Part shown: positions 33,864 to 56,246 of the stretch, piece by piece
Position numbering within the stretch: position 1 is the first letter of the stretch
Layout of the letters: each line of letters begins with the position of its first letter
Source of the DNA: Orientallactaga sibirica
Lineage: Eukaryota; Chordata; Mammalia; Rodentia; Dipodidae
Assembly (NCBI GenBank): GCA_036365145.1
Contig: JAEOAD010000015.1
Coordinates: 39,811,001 to 39,875,000, forward strand
Direction: 5' to 3'
Length of the DNA: 64,000 nt
The notes under the pieces: generated by a model
Told to the model about the DNA's origin: nothing
What the model saw: the letters and a program-made list of their open reading frames with translations, nothing else
Database searches by the model: none
Made by a program: the position numbers and the translations under genes

Positions 33864-34864
33864 TAAAAAAGAGCAGAATAGCTGACTTCTGAGGAATTCT
33901 TGAAATATATTTTGTGTTTTATTCTTACTTATATACATTGAAATTGATTTGGAGGAAAATTATCACTAAAAGAGTGAGAAGAGAAAACCCAAGAAACATC
34001 TCCCATCCCTTGTCTTGTTATGTATAATGTTAGCCAATTTACTAAAACCCATATTATCACTATTATTTGGTGAACCAATAATCATTTAAGAACCCATTCT
34101 TCTCTTTTGGCTTTCTCCATCCTGGGTGGACATTTAAATTCTCCAAGACAGTCCTAACATGTATCATTACACTGATTTTCTTTTCAGAATTTATTCCTTC
34201 TAAGTTCAATAAATGTCTGCTGAATTAACTAATGACTGAATGGATAATGGGTGTTCTATGGTGTTTGGGAAAGGAATTGTTATCATTCCTAATTGAAGAA
34301 GACACAGGCCCAGAAAGGATAAATTCCAGGATATATTTGTAGTGAGAATGATCCGGGTATGAGCCTTCTAAGTCAAGTAATTCTGTTTCATCATTGGAGA
34401 GGGTCTGTGACAAGCCCCAGGAAAAATGTAGGAAACCCCTGGGGTGGAATAGTTTGGAGTATAAGCAGAGAAGGGTCACTATGCAAACTGACTCTCAGGG
34501 ACTATATTCATCTGAACACATAATTTTCCTCCTTGTAATCATTTATTATTCCTGAAATCATGTTAATAATACAACCAAACACATGTATTGAACATTTGGT
34601 AAAGTGGAATGTGAAATTCCTAATATCAAGGCTAATATCTGGTTGTTTTTTTTTTTTTTGAGCTCTACCACCATCTAGGAAGTTGCACAGCATGCACTGG
34701 GTTTTCAGTAAATATCCATAAGTAATATGGGGAAGGGATAGTGGGTGTATATGCTTATTGTCCAGGTAATCTGTTAAGACTTTGATTTCATTATTTCTCA
34801 AAATAGATTTTTCTGGTAATAATCAATTCTGGACTCTGAGTCCAAATTCTGTCCTCACTATTGT
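33864..34864. other. Upstream flank of gene B
   Basis: AT-rich DNA between the relic exon 1 and gene B. No exon 2-like sequence of the relic and no other gene is visible. Confidence 0.4.
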
Positions 34865-34881
34865 CCCTCCCACAAGTAGGT
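34865..34881 (+). promoter_or_regulatory. Conserved proximal promoter block of gene B
   Basis: This reads CCCTCCCACAAGTAGGT, 16 of 17 bases shared with the block upstream of gene A and at nearly the same distance from the start codon. A TTAAAAA stretch at 34901-34907 lies between it and the ATG and might act as a weak TATA-like element. Confidence 0.45.
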
Positions 34882-34958
34882 AACACAAACTTCACAGAAC
34901 TTAAAAACAGATGATCAGGAGATTCAGTGGCCATTCTTGATTCAGAGGTCTTTTCACC

Positions 34959-44464
<9,506 letters not shown>

Positions 44465-44947
44465 TTGTGTTGGAGAAAAGGACAGTTCTGACAGCCTGCT
44501 ACTGCCAATCTTTTGATGCTTTTGTTCCCAGCTTACCTGTGTACATCTTGCTTCCTCTCTGCCCACACTCCCTTCTTCTCAGATGCATTTAATCACACCT
44601 CCCATCTTCCTGTCTTTCTGCACTTCTCTCTCCATTCTTCCTCCAAATTGCCTACCTCCTTGTCTGTGTACCTGTTCTCCACATAGCTGTGACTCTGATT
44701 GGCCACATAATCCCTGGAAATCTGCCTGTCTTCCCACTGGCTGCCCTGGTGGTGAAAGAGATATTCTAAAGGATTTGTGCCTCCCTTCAGCTATTAGACT
44801 ACTGAAACAAAATGCAAAAGACATGAAAGTAAGATGGGGACTAATTGGGGAAGAAGAAAGGGTTCTCCAGGAATGAGAGGAGATAAAAGAGGTTAATGGG
44901 GGTGAATATGATCAGAATACATTATATACATGCACAAAATTGTCAAA

Positions 44948-44953
44948 AATAAA
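44948..44953 (+). terminator. Candidate poly(A) signal of gene B
   Basis: AATAAA lies about 480 bp after the stop codon, the first such hexamer downstream. A SINE begins about 30 bp further on, so the mature 3' end would fall close to the insertion. Confidence 0.35.
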
Positions 44954-44981
44954 AATTAAGAAAATTAAAAGTATTCCTCAG

Positions 44982-45418
44982 GCTGGAGAGATGGCTTAGC
45001 AGTTAAGGCACTTGCCTGTAAAGCCTAGGGACTCAGGTTTGATTCCCCAGTACCCATGTAAGCCAGATGCTCAAGATGGCACATGCATCTGGAGTTCATT
45101 TGCAGTGGCTGGAGGCCCTGGTGCACTCATTCTTTCTATCTCACTCTCTCTTTCTCTCCAGGAAATAAATTTAAAATATTTTTTAAAGTGTTCCTCTGGG
45201 GCTGGAGAGATTGCTTAGTGGTTAAGGCATTTTCCTGCAAAGCCAAAGGACCTTGGTTCAATTCTCCAGGATCTGCATAAGCTAGATAAACAAGGTGGCA
45301 CATGCGTCTGGAGTTTGTTTGCAGTGGCTAAAGGCCCTGGCATGCTCATATTCTCTCTCTCTCCTCTCTCTCTCAAATAAATAAATAAATAATAAATTAT
45401 TTTTTAAAAAATTTAAAA
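44982..45418 (+). mobile_element. Two tRNA-like SINEs in tandem
   Basis: Two head-to-tail copies (44982-45184 and 45199-45414). The 14-bp AAAGTGTTCCTCTG lies between and after them, with a diverged form (AAAGTATTCCTCA) before the first. The second copy therefore landed in the target-duplication site of the first. Confidence 0.88.
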
Positions 45419-45844
45419 AGTGTTCCTCTGTTCTTTTATGACAAATATAAGAAAAGCTAGCTTAAATGATAGAAATTTATTGAGATACTTACTTATGCTT
45501 TCTACTGATGTTGTCAGACTTTTGGCTACCTAAAAATTGAGGCTGATCAATTAAGGTTCATTTAAGTATCTTTTTGTCTTAATGTCTTTTAAATGGCTAC
45601 CTTATTAGCAACTAATCAGGAGATTTTACTTTAATAAACACCAGATATATCTGATAAAGGGCTCTTCCCACTAAGATCAGAGGAACAAACACATCTGTCA
45701 GGGAAAGAGACCACACCTCCAATCTGTTCAAGTGTTAACATTCCTCATATTTTTATAGAATAAGACCTAGGTAAAGCCCTATGCCATACATGTAAAATAA
45801 CCAAAAAAATAAAAAGGAATCAGAGAGTTAAGTTTCTCACTGAA

Positions 45845-46985
45845 AGGTATATAGTATTTTCAAATCAAATGAGAACATATAAGGAACTCCTATACTCAAC
45901 AACAACAAAAAAAAAACATGCAAAAGTAAGAAATGTCAGTAGACATTTCCACAAAGAAGCATTGGATATTGTCAGCAGAGCCATGTGAAAACAGGCTCGA
46001 CATTATTAGTCTTTAGGAGAGTACATTAAAATCACAGTGAGATACTCATTAGGGTTTTTATAATTATTAAAGGAAAATAAGAACTGTTAGACAAAATGGT
46101 ACCATCACTTTGGTATGTAATGTCTTTCAAAAGCTATGAATAGTGTTAGTATATGATGCACCAAGTTGACTCCCAGGTATTTACAAAAGAGCTGAAAAAA
46201 GTACTAAAACAGTTTTTGTTAGCTAGCATTCATTGCATCACTATTTACAATACATATAAGGTAGAAAGAACCCAAGAGTGCATAAATGGATGTCAAAAAA
46301 TGTGATGTGGGGGCTGGAGAAATGGCTTAGCAGTTAAGCACTTGCCTGTGAAGCCTTAGGAAACTGGTTTGAGTCTCAACTCCCCAGTACCCATGTAAGC
46401 TAGATGCACAAGGTGGTACATGCATCTGGAGTTCGTTTGCAGTGGCTGGAGACACTGGTGTGTCCATTCTCTCTCTCTCTCTCTCTCTCCCTCTTTCTCT
46501 CTCCGTCTGCCTGTTGCTAATAAACAAATAAAAGTATACAAAAACTTTTTTAAAATGTGATGTGTACATACAATAAAATATTATCCAATGATAAAAAGGA
46601 ATGAAGTCTTATACATGATACAACAGGAAGGGCCTTCACAATAGTATACTAAGGGAAATAAGCCAAAAACACAATGGTAAGTCTTGTAAGATTCCACTCA
46701 TAGGTAGACTAGGAAAATACAGAAAGAAAGTAGAGTAGAGATTTCTAAGGGCTAGAGTGATTAAAAAATGTTTGAAATAGTGGTGACTATTATAAAACAT
46801 AATGGAGGTGGATTAATGCCACTAAATAATACAATCTAAACTGGCAAAATTTTCAAATTTTATATTCTATATAGCTTGCTAAATTTTACTAATTAATGTA
46901 TTCTAGAAAATATTGAATGATAAAATGTGTGCATTTGAAGATTTATAAATTATATCTCAATAAAACTGTTAGGCATAACCAAAAA
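45845..46985 (+). mobile_element. Old LINE-1 3' end with SINE insertion
   Basis: Sense L1 text (GAGATACTCATTAGGGTTTT, then CATTCATTGCATCACTATTT, then AAGATTCCACTCATAGGTAG). A tRNA-like SINE interrupts it at 46310-46550, with target duplication AAATGTGATGTG. Confidence 0.75.
46310..46550 (+). mobile_element. tRNA-like SINE
   Basis: GGGCTGGAGAAATGGCTTAGC head, CTGGAGTTCGTTTGCAGTGG body, a CT run and an AATAAACAAATAAAAG tail. Confidence 0.9.
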
Positions 46986-47460
46986 AGAGAGCATGCTCTG
47001 GGGGAAACCAACTGCTCTCTAATTGGACTGAAGGCCTGCTCTATGGGAGGGAATATATGCCTGGTACTGAAAAACCTAATCAAAAGACTATAGCAGGGGA
47101 GGTCATGAACCTTAGGGGTATAAAGCCTACTCTTGTCTGGCTAAATTATATATTATTCCCACCAAACTACCCTGAAAGCACTACACTTAATGTTTATATT
47201 CATATATTAATGCTACTCTCACTTCTGGTTAGAGAAGCTGCTCTTTTCAGATGGCGATGACCACTGGGATGACCCAAAAGGCAACATAGTGTTGAGAAGA
47301 AGGGATAGAGGAGTGTCCAGCACTGAAACATCTCTATCATACCCTCCAAGGCTCAGGGTCCATTGCGGAAGAGGGGGCAGAAAGAATGTTAAGAGCCAAC
47401 ATGGATGATGTTCTGCCCATAGCTGCATAGATGGAGCTCCCATTCCTTGGTCTTCTACCC
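46985..47460 (+). repeat. Dispersed repeat (GGCTCAGGG type)
   Basis: GGAATATATGCCTGGTACTG and later AAGGCTCAGGGTCCATTGCG, ending AATGTTAAGAGCCA. It shares its tail with 1310-1610. Confidence 0.4.
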
Positions 47461-49090
47461 TCTATATGCCCTCTCTCCTCTTGAGGGAGTAATACCCTCA
47501 TACATCATTACATTCGGTTGGCACAGGGGTTACCTGAGAGCTCAGGTGAGGGTCTGATGATTTTTCCTGCCTCCCTCCTTCTGTAAAGGAATTTGAGAGT
47601 CTTTTATGACTGGTCCCAGTAGCTTTTGGTAAAGGGGGCAATAGTTTTCCTTGGAGACTGTGGCACACAACACCCCAGTATACTTTAGACCATATACTCT
47701 AGGGGGATAACTGCCTGCCCCTAGGACTAGCTGAATCTTTTTCATCTACACTACATTACCATTTATGTGTTCTGTGAAGTGTTGCTCAGTCTTTAAAGCC
47801 TTCTAGAAGCTCCGTAACACGGCATTTGGCTTTTTGTTAATTTGTCTCTCAAGGAACTCTGGCTCAACACAGATCTTGCCCCATTTGACTTCCAGTTGCC
47901 TGGACAGACTCTTTGGTCTGTGTTTCCTTTCTCTTATCCCCTCTTGATTGCTTTTGTACTTCAAAATTTCAATTTACGTGCCAGTCATATTCATTTACAT
48001 TGTCCAGATCTTCTCTTACCTTATAACTATTACATCCCACCATGGGGCTCAGTGCAATCACTAAAACCCCATACCAGTCCTGAGATCCCTGCTGAATCAA
48101 CTTCTTTTTTAACTTTCCTGTGAACACAATCCTATCAGGCCCAGGGAAGTGGTCATCAAACACTTCCTCTCTCAGGCCATCTTTCCTCTCTTGTCTTCTA
48201 GTCCTTGATATTCATGAGTACTTCAGCTTTTGGTAATCAAGTGTTCCTAATCCATCGGGGACTGATTTCTAAGGTTATGTAGCTCTTGTCTCAAGGAAGG
48301 ATGGTTAATTATATCACTGTTTCTTTCCTTCCATGATACTCAGACTGATCTCATCTCCTCCCCTGTCCCATAGTCTCATAAGCAAGGCTGAGAGGTTCTT
48401 TCACTTCTTGATTTAAAAGTTCCTTTCAACTCAAGCAATTCAAAGGTTGAGTATTCCCTGATGATCATACTTTCTTTTGCTGAACCATTATTAAGCCTTC
48501 CACCTACATGCTAAATCCTGGCTTTTCTTCCCCCACACCCCTCTCTTGTAACTGAGCACTTGTTCTCTCAGGCTATCACTTCTATTTTGTTCTTTTTCTA
48601 CTCATTATCCAATTCTTCCCATGGGTTCCTAGTTTTATGATCAGATATAACTTGTACTCTCTCTCTTTTTTTTTTTTTTTTGCATCATACTTGTTATAAT
48701 AAATGGCAAGCCAACACTTGCCTCTCATCCTCGAATTTTTCCTACCAAACCAGAGACTAATGCAGCAGATGGCATCCACATGTCTTTTTGCCATTACAGT
48801 GTCTCCCATATGTGGACAAGTTACATCTGAGAGGACAGCCAAGCCTCAGTTTCATGTCTTCTTACCCACAGCAAGTCATGCAACTGAAACTAGTCTTCTT
48901 GCTTCACACATGTTGTTTTGAAGGAATGTAATACATTCTCTAATCTATCAGCAGCTGGGGAGGCATCCTCATGTTCATGGTAAGAAAATAAGCCACCTCC
49001 TATCAAATAGAGAAAGATGGCTAGCTTGAGATTCCTCCCAAGGATGCTCAGGTAGCTAGTCCTAAGGCTACTTTTCATGCCATTATCTTT
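47461..49090. other. No gene recognised
   Basis: CT-rich and mixed sequence between gene B and the relic exon 12. I searched for CYP4A exons 9-11 of the relic copy and saw none. Confidence 0.4.
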
Positions 49091-49097
49091 GGCCCAA

Positions 49098-49300
49098 GAG
49101 CTGCACTGGGAAACAGTTTGCCATGACTGAGCTGAAGGTGGCTGTGGTGCTGACCCTGCTCTGCTTTGAGCTGCTGCCAGATCCCACCAGTCCCTGTGGC
49201 GTGAGTTGTGTTGATGTTGAAGGATGGGATCAACCTATATCTCAGGAAGATCCAATATCCTGTGAGAGAAGAAGACAGCTCTGAAGGCCTGCTACTGCCA
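49098..49300 (+). pseudogene. Decayed CYP4A exon 12 with 3' UTR
   Basis: The stretch reads [18 protein letters not shown], then FELLPDPT, clearly a CYP4A last exon. The aligned acceptor AG is AA, Ile of the heme loop is Thr, a small deletion after DPT shifts the frame, and the tail ([13 protein letters not shown]) resumes in another frame with the stop codon lost. Homology continues into the 3' UTR (GGCCTGCTACTGCCA). No other exons of this copy are visible, so it is a relic of a further gene on the plus strand. Confidence 0.88.
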
Positions 49301-49929
49301 CCCTGTCTCCTTTTGTTCTCAATTTTCTATATACATCTTGCTTTCTTTCCTACCAACAACAGTCTTTCCATCTGCCTGCCATGTCCTCTGTCCTCCTGGA
49401 TGTCTGAATTTCTCTCTCAAACCATCCTCCAAACTCCCTACATGCTTGTCTGTCCATCTGTCTTCTACCTGGCTACATGTGACTGCTCATAGCCTGTCTG
49501 CCCCTCTACAGATCTTTTTCCTTTCTATGTCCTGTTTGTCCTTCTATCAGCTTCCTACTACTACTTCCTACTGCTGTTGTCATAAACTACTCTAACCTAC
49601 TGATTTTAAGTGCTAGAAACTACTCCCTATTGATTCTGAAATAAAGAGTCTTTTATGGGTGTCACTGAGACACAAAGTATTTCAGGGCCACAACATCTAA
49701 CCATATATAAGGGCCACAATAAACCACTTTCCTACAGGTCACTATCAACTTTACTCATAGACCTCATTCACATGACTCTGGCATTTTACCAGTCCTCTTA
49801 CTCGTCTAGGGCTAGACCTGATCATAGTATTGCTTACAGATGCATGAATCTCTGTTCAGATAGTACAAGCACTCTGAGGCATATAATTCCGTCACATGAG
49901 TCATTTAAAGAGTGCATCATTGGGAAAAT

Positions 49930-51620
49930 AAAAGCTGGGGAACTTCTGGGTAAGATGGTGATGGCACAGGAACTATAACAAAGCAGCCTAGGGGGAAAAT
50001 AAGAAGAAAAAAAACTGAAAAGTGACTGTGTGTAACAAATTATCAACCACAGCACAGAAGTAGGAGAGATGCAAAGCTTCTATAGACCATAGAAGTAGGC
50101 AGAAGCAGCTCCAGCATCAGTACCTGCCTGAACAGCAGGAGAAAACAGGCAAAGGGATTTTCCACCACTCACACCAGCCTCCTCAAACTCAAGAAACCTG
50201 GAGAGGAGGATGGCAGGGACAAGCTAAGTGGCTCATGAGAAAGAGGATCACAGGGACCAGCTACACAGCTCTGGTACAAGTTCAGACACCCTCCACAACT
50301 TCCCTCCCCCAACCTTCACAGCAAGCACCAGCAACCATTGGAGAACTGGGGAAGGGAATTCACCTATAAAGCACCCAGCACAGGCTATCAGAGAAGCAAT
50401 CCACCGACCCAGCCAGCCTACCTGAGCCAATAGCACAGCAAAGAGGGACCCAAGTGGGCATGCAGCATAGCTGAGATCAAAGCCATCCCAAAAGGTAACA
50501 GGATCTACTTACACAAGATCAGTACTCACCACAAAGCCTGGTGTATAGAACTGCATTGGCAGTGATAATCACACCTTACCTACCAGGGAAAATTGTGTGT
50601 TAAATATGATGAAGGGTCTGATTTGCCATTCTTAAATAAGCTATAATTTGGGGTTGTCAGTTGTTGCTTCCTGATTTATAGTGCCTTTGTCTCTTCTTCT
50701 GTCATTGCTGGGGACAGGGTCTCACTCAGCCACATGCTGACCTTAGAACCCTTTACAGAGTAGAAATCTCAGAGTTCAAGTTGACAGGATTAAGAGTGTG
50801 GGGCAACACACGTCCTTAGGGTCTTTGACTTTGTTAGAGGATCTGTTTGTTTTAACACCCACTCTTGCATAAATACCCTGTGCTGGTTTTGATTGAATGT
50901 GTATATTGTTCAGTTGAATTTTAGAATTTGCCTGTATTTTCCTTCACCCAGCCTAGAATACTTACATAGCAAACAAACCCAACAAGTCACTTTTGCTGTT
51001 TCTCCAAGTCTTTTAAGAGCTACACCTAGCACGATAAGCTCCTACCCTGAAGATATATAACATCATATTTATACATCTAAGAATACTGCAGATAATTAGA
51101 AAATCCGAGCATCAAATTAATCCAAGATGCAAAAATCTGCACATTGTAATAAAAGAAACAAAAAAATCAAGAGAATTTCACCAAAAATTATAAATCCATC
51201 AGAAATGATCTCCAGTGAGACTGAGTTAGATGAAATGCCTGAGAATGATTTCAAAACAATAATTATAACTATATTCAAAGAAATCAATGAGGAAATCAAA
51301 AAATTCAAAGACCCAAATGATAAAAAACAAAAAGACACTATCTTAGGGTGAAAGGATGGAAAACGGTATACCAAGCAAATGGGCGTAGGAAATAAGCAGG
51401 TGTTGCTATCCTAATATCTGTCAGGATAGACTTCAAACCAACATTAGTGAGGAAAGATAAAGAAGGTCTCTTTATATCGATGAAAGGAAAAGTTCAACAG
51501 GAAGACATTACAATTCTAAACATATATGCACCTAGCATGGGTGCTCCCAATTTCATCAAACAAACACTATTAGACTTAAGGTCACAAATTAACACCAAGC
51601 ACAGTTGTAGTGGCAGCATG
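49930..51620 (+). mobile_element. ORF1-only LINE-1-related (HAL1-like) element
   Basis: It starts near AAGATGGTGATGGCACAGGA, has the same leader as the copy at 60670, an ORF1-type segment (51208-51351, SSETELDEMPENDFK), and a 3' part (AGGTGTTGCTATCCTAATAT, then ATATATGCACCTAGCATGG) typical of HAL1. It is internally deleted and cannot encode a full ORF1. Confidence 0.62.
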
Positions 51621-51639
51621 TGGTGTATTCAGCAGTAAG

Positions 51640-52400
51640 GTTTTACCTTTTACATCAGGTGGGTAATCAAGTGCTTTGAGAGAAGTCTGTCTTGTTTTTT
51701 CATAGGTCTCTCCAATCAACAGCTCAATGTGGGTAGTAACTAGTTTTGGGCCCAAATAGGGGCTGGACTATATCCATCAAAATCTCTATAAATTAGCAAG
51801 CTTTTCCCCTTTAATCTATGCTGATCTATGCTCTCCTTTGGAGACTGTTTTTCTTTTTCAGAAGGCAGCGAGAACCAAGGACAACCAAAATCTACCAACA
51901 AGACAAGAAAATATAGCTGACGCCCTGGCAAAAGTTGAACCATCCCTGACACATCAGCTAGGACCCAGGTGAAGCTACAGAGGAAATGGCAAGATGGGCA
52001 AGAGTACTGCTCCCATGAGAAGCCTGACAACTTGTGCCAGGGTGGAGAGAAACAGAGAGAGACACTGGGGATACTCAACACATACCAAAGCAGAAATCCA
52101 GAAGCTCCTGAGAGCTCAACACTAAAATAGACTTAAAACTCACCTACCACAGCTCAGGGAATTCTGTCAAAGAGGAAGTGGAAAGATTGTAAAAGTCACA
52201 AGTTGGTAGAGAATAAACAGATGCATTGCCACACACACCCACCACAATGACTGCTGCTCTCACACCTCATAACCCACAACCCCATGGGGAATACCAACAA
52301 TCCCACTGAGGAGGGCCCTCAGCAGAATGGGAGCAGAGAGGAGGGAAATTATGGTACCAATACATGATGTGTCCATACAAAGTATATGCTTTATAATATA
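51640..52400 (+). repeat. Unclassified dispersed repeat, relative of 25330-26040
   Basis: From about 51840 it is collinear with the repeat at 25330, including CAGAAATCCAGAAGCTCCTG and GGTACCAATACATGATGTG. Its family is unknown. Confidence 0.45.
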
Positions 52401-52558
52401 TAATATTGTGTGTGCACACACATGTGCAAGTCTGCCTGGGATGATCCATCCACAATAGAACCTGCTTCAGGCTGCTACCTGCTACCTGGAGGGTCCTCAA
52501 ATCTGCTCCTCTTTCCTTTGCTTACAAACTGAACTAGTAATCAGTCAGGAAGAAAAAT

Positions 52559-52917
52559 ACTGAATTCTTTTTTTTTTAATTTTCATTTTTTTATTAGAGA
52601 GAGAGTGAGAATGGGCATGCCAGGGCCTCTAGCCACTGCAAACAAACTCCAGATGTATGCACCACTATGTGCATCTGGCTTATGTGGGAACTGGAGAACC
52701 AAACCGGGGTCCTTAGGTTTCACAGGCATGTACCTTAACCACTAAGCTATCTCTCCAGCCCCTGAATTCTTTTTTTTTTTTTTATGATTGTTTTGTGAGG
52801 CAGGGTCTCTAGCTCAGGCTGACCTGGAGCTCACTGTAGCCAGGCTGGCCTTGAGCTCACGGGTGATCTGCCTGGCTCAGCCTACTCAGTACCAGGATTA
52901 AAGCACAAGCCTGACTA
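52559..52917 (-). mobile_element. Nested antisense SINEs (tRNA-like, then B1-like)
   Basis: A tRNA-like SINE (about 52569-52762) flanked by CTGAATTCTT is followed directly by the T-tail of an antisense B1-like SINE (about 52771-52917). Confidence 0.8.
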
Positions 52918-54525
52918 AAATCTCATTTTTAATGTAGGGTCCTAAATTGAACCTGCTGTGCTCATGATGGTAATCTAACCAGTCCCATGCTTTACTTGTT
53001 CCTTCCATCATCAAGTCAGTCAGTATTTACTGGCATCATCAAGAGGCACAAGTTTATGATCCAAGCAGGAAGGAAGATAAGGTCATACAGTGCATAGTTA
53101 CAACCCTCCAGGATCATTAGCTGAGATGTCTGCATACCAAATGGGTAAGAAACCTGTTTCCTTGTTAATGATTCTTAGTGATCCAAGCACAACTTTTCTA
53201 AGATGAAAACTCATGCTCTTCCTAAAGCTCTACATTATGCTTTTATCACTTTTCTGTAATATCAGCACACAACCTCCCAAGTTCACCATGAACATCTTTT
53301 GCAATGACTATGTATACTAGCCATATAGTTTGCCATACATCTTCTCACAGAAAATTCCCTGGATAGTGAGACTTGCTTTTCTACCAATATGTGAAATGAA
53401 TAATTTCGGCATACCCTACTACTTACAATCACTAGATAAAACATTGGAAATATGAAAGTTTCCTGGAACATTTGTAATCTGCAGGAGGTTCAGGCTAATT
53501 ATTATCACCTTTATATTAGTGGTTAACAGCAAAGTCTGTATGGAAAGACTCCCTGTGCTTGAATCCTGCTTGCACTTCTTACCAATTGTATGATCCTGGG
53601 TAAGCTATTTCTACCTCAGATATCTATCTGTATAGTGTGTGTTTTTTTAAGCTGTTTTATGGAACTCTTCTGACAGGAAGCATATAAAGTTATGTGTTCA
53701 GTGGCCTGAATATACTAACTACACAGTAAATCTTAGCTAATACCACAGTATGCGCCATGCTGTCAGAGAACTCAGAGTCCAAAAATAAACAATCACAAGC
53801 ACAATTCAAACTCAAGCTCCAGTGTTGACCCCAGTGCTCTTTCCACTATTGCCCCTTGTGATGTTATGAAAAATTGGTCCTGAGACAGGTAGGGCAAGAG
53901 TCAAGGTCCAAGCCTCCCAGGGGAGGGTGTGCAAAATAACAACCTCTTACCTAAACACCACACAGGGCTGCTGATTCTTCACATCATTAATTCATTCTGT
54001 AAATATTTGAGATGAAAAGTAACCACAGAATCAGGGCAAGGTTGAAGGAAATGTTCTATAAATGATTGCATGCCCCTTTGAACATGGCTTTTGGTGGGAT
54101 TCTTGATTTAAAGGAGAAATGTTGAAGAGTGAATCCCCTGTTGTAGCAGAGAAGGAAAGGTGTTGAAAGAGTTTGGATGGAAAAGGATCTGTCTGTGAAC
54201 AAATTTACAGCCCATGAGCAAAGCCTGTTTGCAAGGGATTCTTGAAACATCTTTTCTGTTTTGCTCTCTGAATTCTGAACATTGGATTTGACCTTGGGGA
54301 GTAATGAAAAGTGAAGATGAAGGTCTTGAAAATGAATATGTTCCCAATCCTTATTCTTTGTGTCTTTACTGGTGACTCTCTCCACCTAGCATACGTTACC
54401 TCAACCCTTTCACTCTTCAAGATGTCACTCTTCTCTTTCTGTTTCCTCCTTCCTTAGTGAAGTTTTCACCCTGCCCTTACAGCTTTTATTATACTTACCT
54501 GGAAATGTACCTCGAAAAATATGCC
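52918..54525. other. No gene recognised
   Basis: Mixed-composition DNA. The open frames seen have no recognisable domains. Confidence 0.4.
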
Positions 54526-54529
54526 TCAA

Positions 54530-56240
54530 AAAATACCTAAAAAATATAAAACATTATCATATTGTCCAGCAGTTCCATTCCTAGGTATACATGGCTCTGG
54601 AGCATAATTTGAAATCAGGTTTCACTGGTTTTGCTCAGGATTCCTTTGGCTGCTCAGTTTTTTGTGCTTCCATGTGAATTTTAAGTTAATTTTTTAATTT
54701 CAGTAAATAATTTCATTGCACTTTTGATGGGGATTCATTTTCACAATACTAATTCTGCTGATACTTGAACATAGGAGGTCTTTCTATCTTCTGGTATTTT
54801 CTTGAATTCTTTTCATCAGTGTTTTATGGTTTTCATTGTACAGCTCTTTTCCCTTGGTTAGGTTTATTGCCATATGAGTTTTTTGTTTTTTTTTTAAGTT
54901 TTGTTTCATTTTACTTTGGCTCTTGTGAGTGGGACTGGTTACCTTATTTCTTTCTTAGCATGTTTGGTATTGGTATATGGATTTTGTAGGTTGGTTTTGT
55001 ATCCTGATATTTTGTATCCTAATATTTTCTCAAAGTGCTTACCAGATTTAAGTGCTTTCTGTATAGTCCTTATAGTCTTTTAAGAATTAGGATCATAGCA
55101 TCTGCAGTTGGCTATAACATGACATCTTCCTGTTCCATTGGTACCCTTTTTATTTCTTTTTCTTGCCTAATTATTAAGAATTCCATCATTATATTGAATA
55201 CAAATGCAGAAGGTGGACATCGTTGTTTCATTCTCAAATTTAGAGTTATTGCTTTCAGTTTTCCACCATTCACTACAATGCTGGCTATCAGGTTTACATA
55301 TATAACCTTTATTTATCTAGTGGCATCCTGAAGGTATATTGAATTTCCTCAGAAGTTTTTCCTGCAGTTATTGAAATGATCATGTGATTTCTGCTCCAGA
55401 GTTAATGTATGTGCCGTGTTATATTTCTTGATTTGTGTATGTTGAATCACCCTTGCATTCCTAAAATAAAACCAACTTAATCATAGCATTTGGTCTGTTT
55501 AATGTGCTATTGAATTCAGTTTGAAGGATATCATTGAGAGTTTTTTCATATATGTTCATCTGGAAAATTAGTCGTGTGTGTGTGTTGTGTGTGTCCTTAT
55601 GCAATTTCACTACTGGAGTAATGCTATGTTTGTAGAATGACTTTTGTGGCATTCGTTTCCTTTTTATTTTATGGAATATATTTGAGCATTGGTTTTAGTT
55701 TTAAATTTTTATTTATCTATTTGCAAGTATAGAGATACAGAGATACAGAGAGAGAGAGAAAGAGAGAGAATGGACACACCAGGGTCTCTAGCCACCGCAA
55801 ACTCCAGATGCATGCACCACCTTGTGCATCTGGCTTTATGTGAGTACTGAGGAATCAAACCCAGGTTGTTAGGCTTTACAGGCAAGTGCCTTAACTGCTG
55901 AGCAATCTCTGCAGCCCTGGCTATAGTTTTTAAAGATTTGGTGGAATTCAACAAGGAATCTATCTGGCTCTGGCCTTGTTTTGTTGAGAGAAACTTTATT
56001 ACTGCTTCTATCTCATTGATCATTATAGCTCTATGAAAGTTGTTTGTATCTTCTTGATTTAATTTTGAATACTGATCCATACAAAGGAAATTATCCCATT
56101 CTTCCTGATTCAATTTAAATTTTCAAAGTATGCCTTAATGACCCTCTGGACTTCATTCCTATCGGATTTCCTCTTTCATCTCTAATTTTTATTAATTTTG
56201 ATATTCTTTTTTCCTGGTTGATTTGTCTAGAAGTTTATCA
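54530..56240 (-). mobile_element. LINE-1 ORF2 fragment, antisense, with SINE insertion
   Basis: Antisense L1 text such as GGTTTATTGCCATATGAGTT and GAATACAAATGCAGAAGGTG lies across the reverse-transcriptase region. A short sense L1 piece sits at 54530-54605. A tRNA-like SINE interrupts the fragment at about 55695-55918. Confidence 0.7.
55695..55918 (-). mobile_element. tRNA-like SINE, antisense
   Basis: A (GA)n region, the antisense body and an end AGCAATCTCTGCAGCCC. Confidence 0.85.
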
Positions 56241-56246
56241 ATATTG

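Noticed and set aside
49208..49492. Open frame following the relic exon 12
   Set aside because: Its first residues match a CYP4A tail, but the rest is translated 3' UTR after a lost stop codon.
55709..56113. 134-codon minus-strand open frame
   Set aside because: It joins L1 ORF2 sequence to an inserted SINE. It is not a gene.
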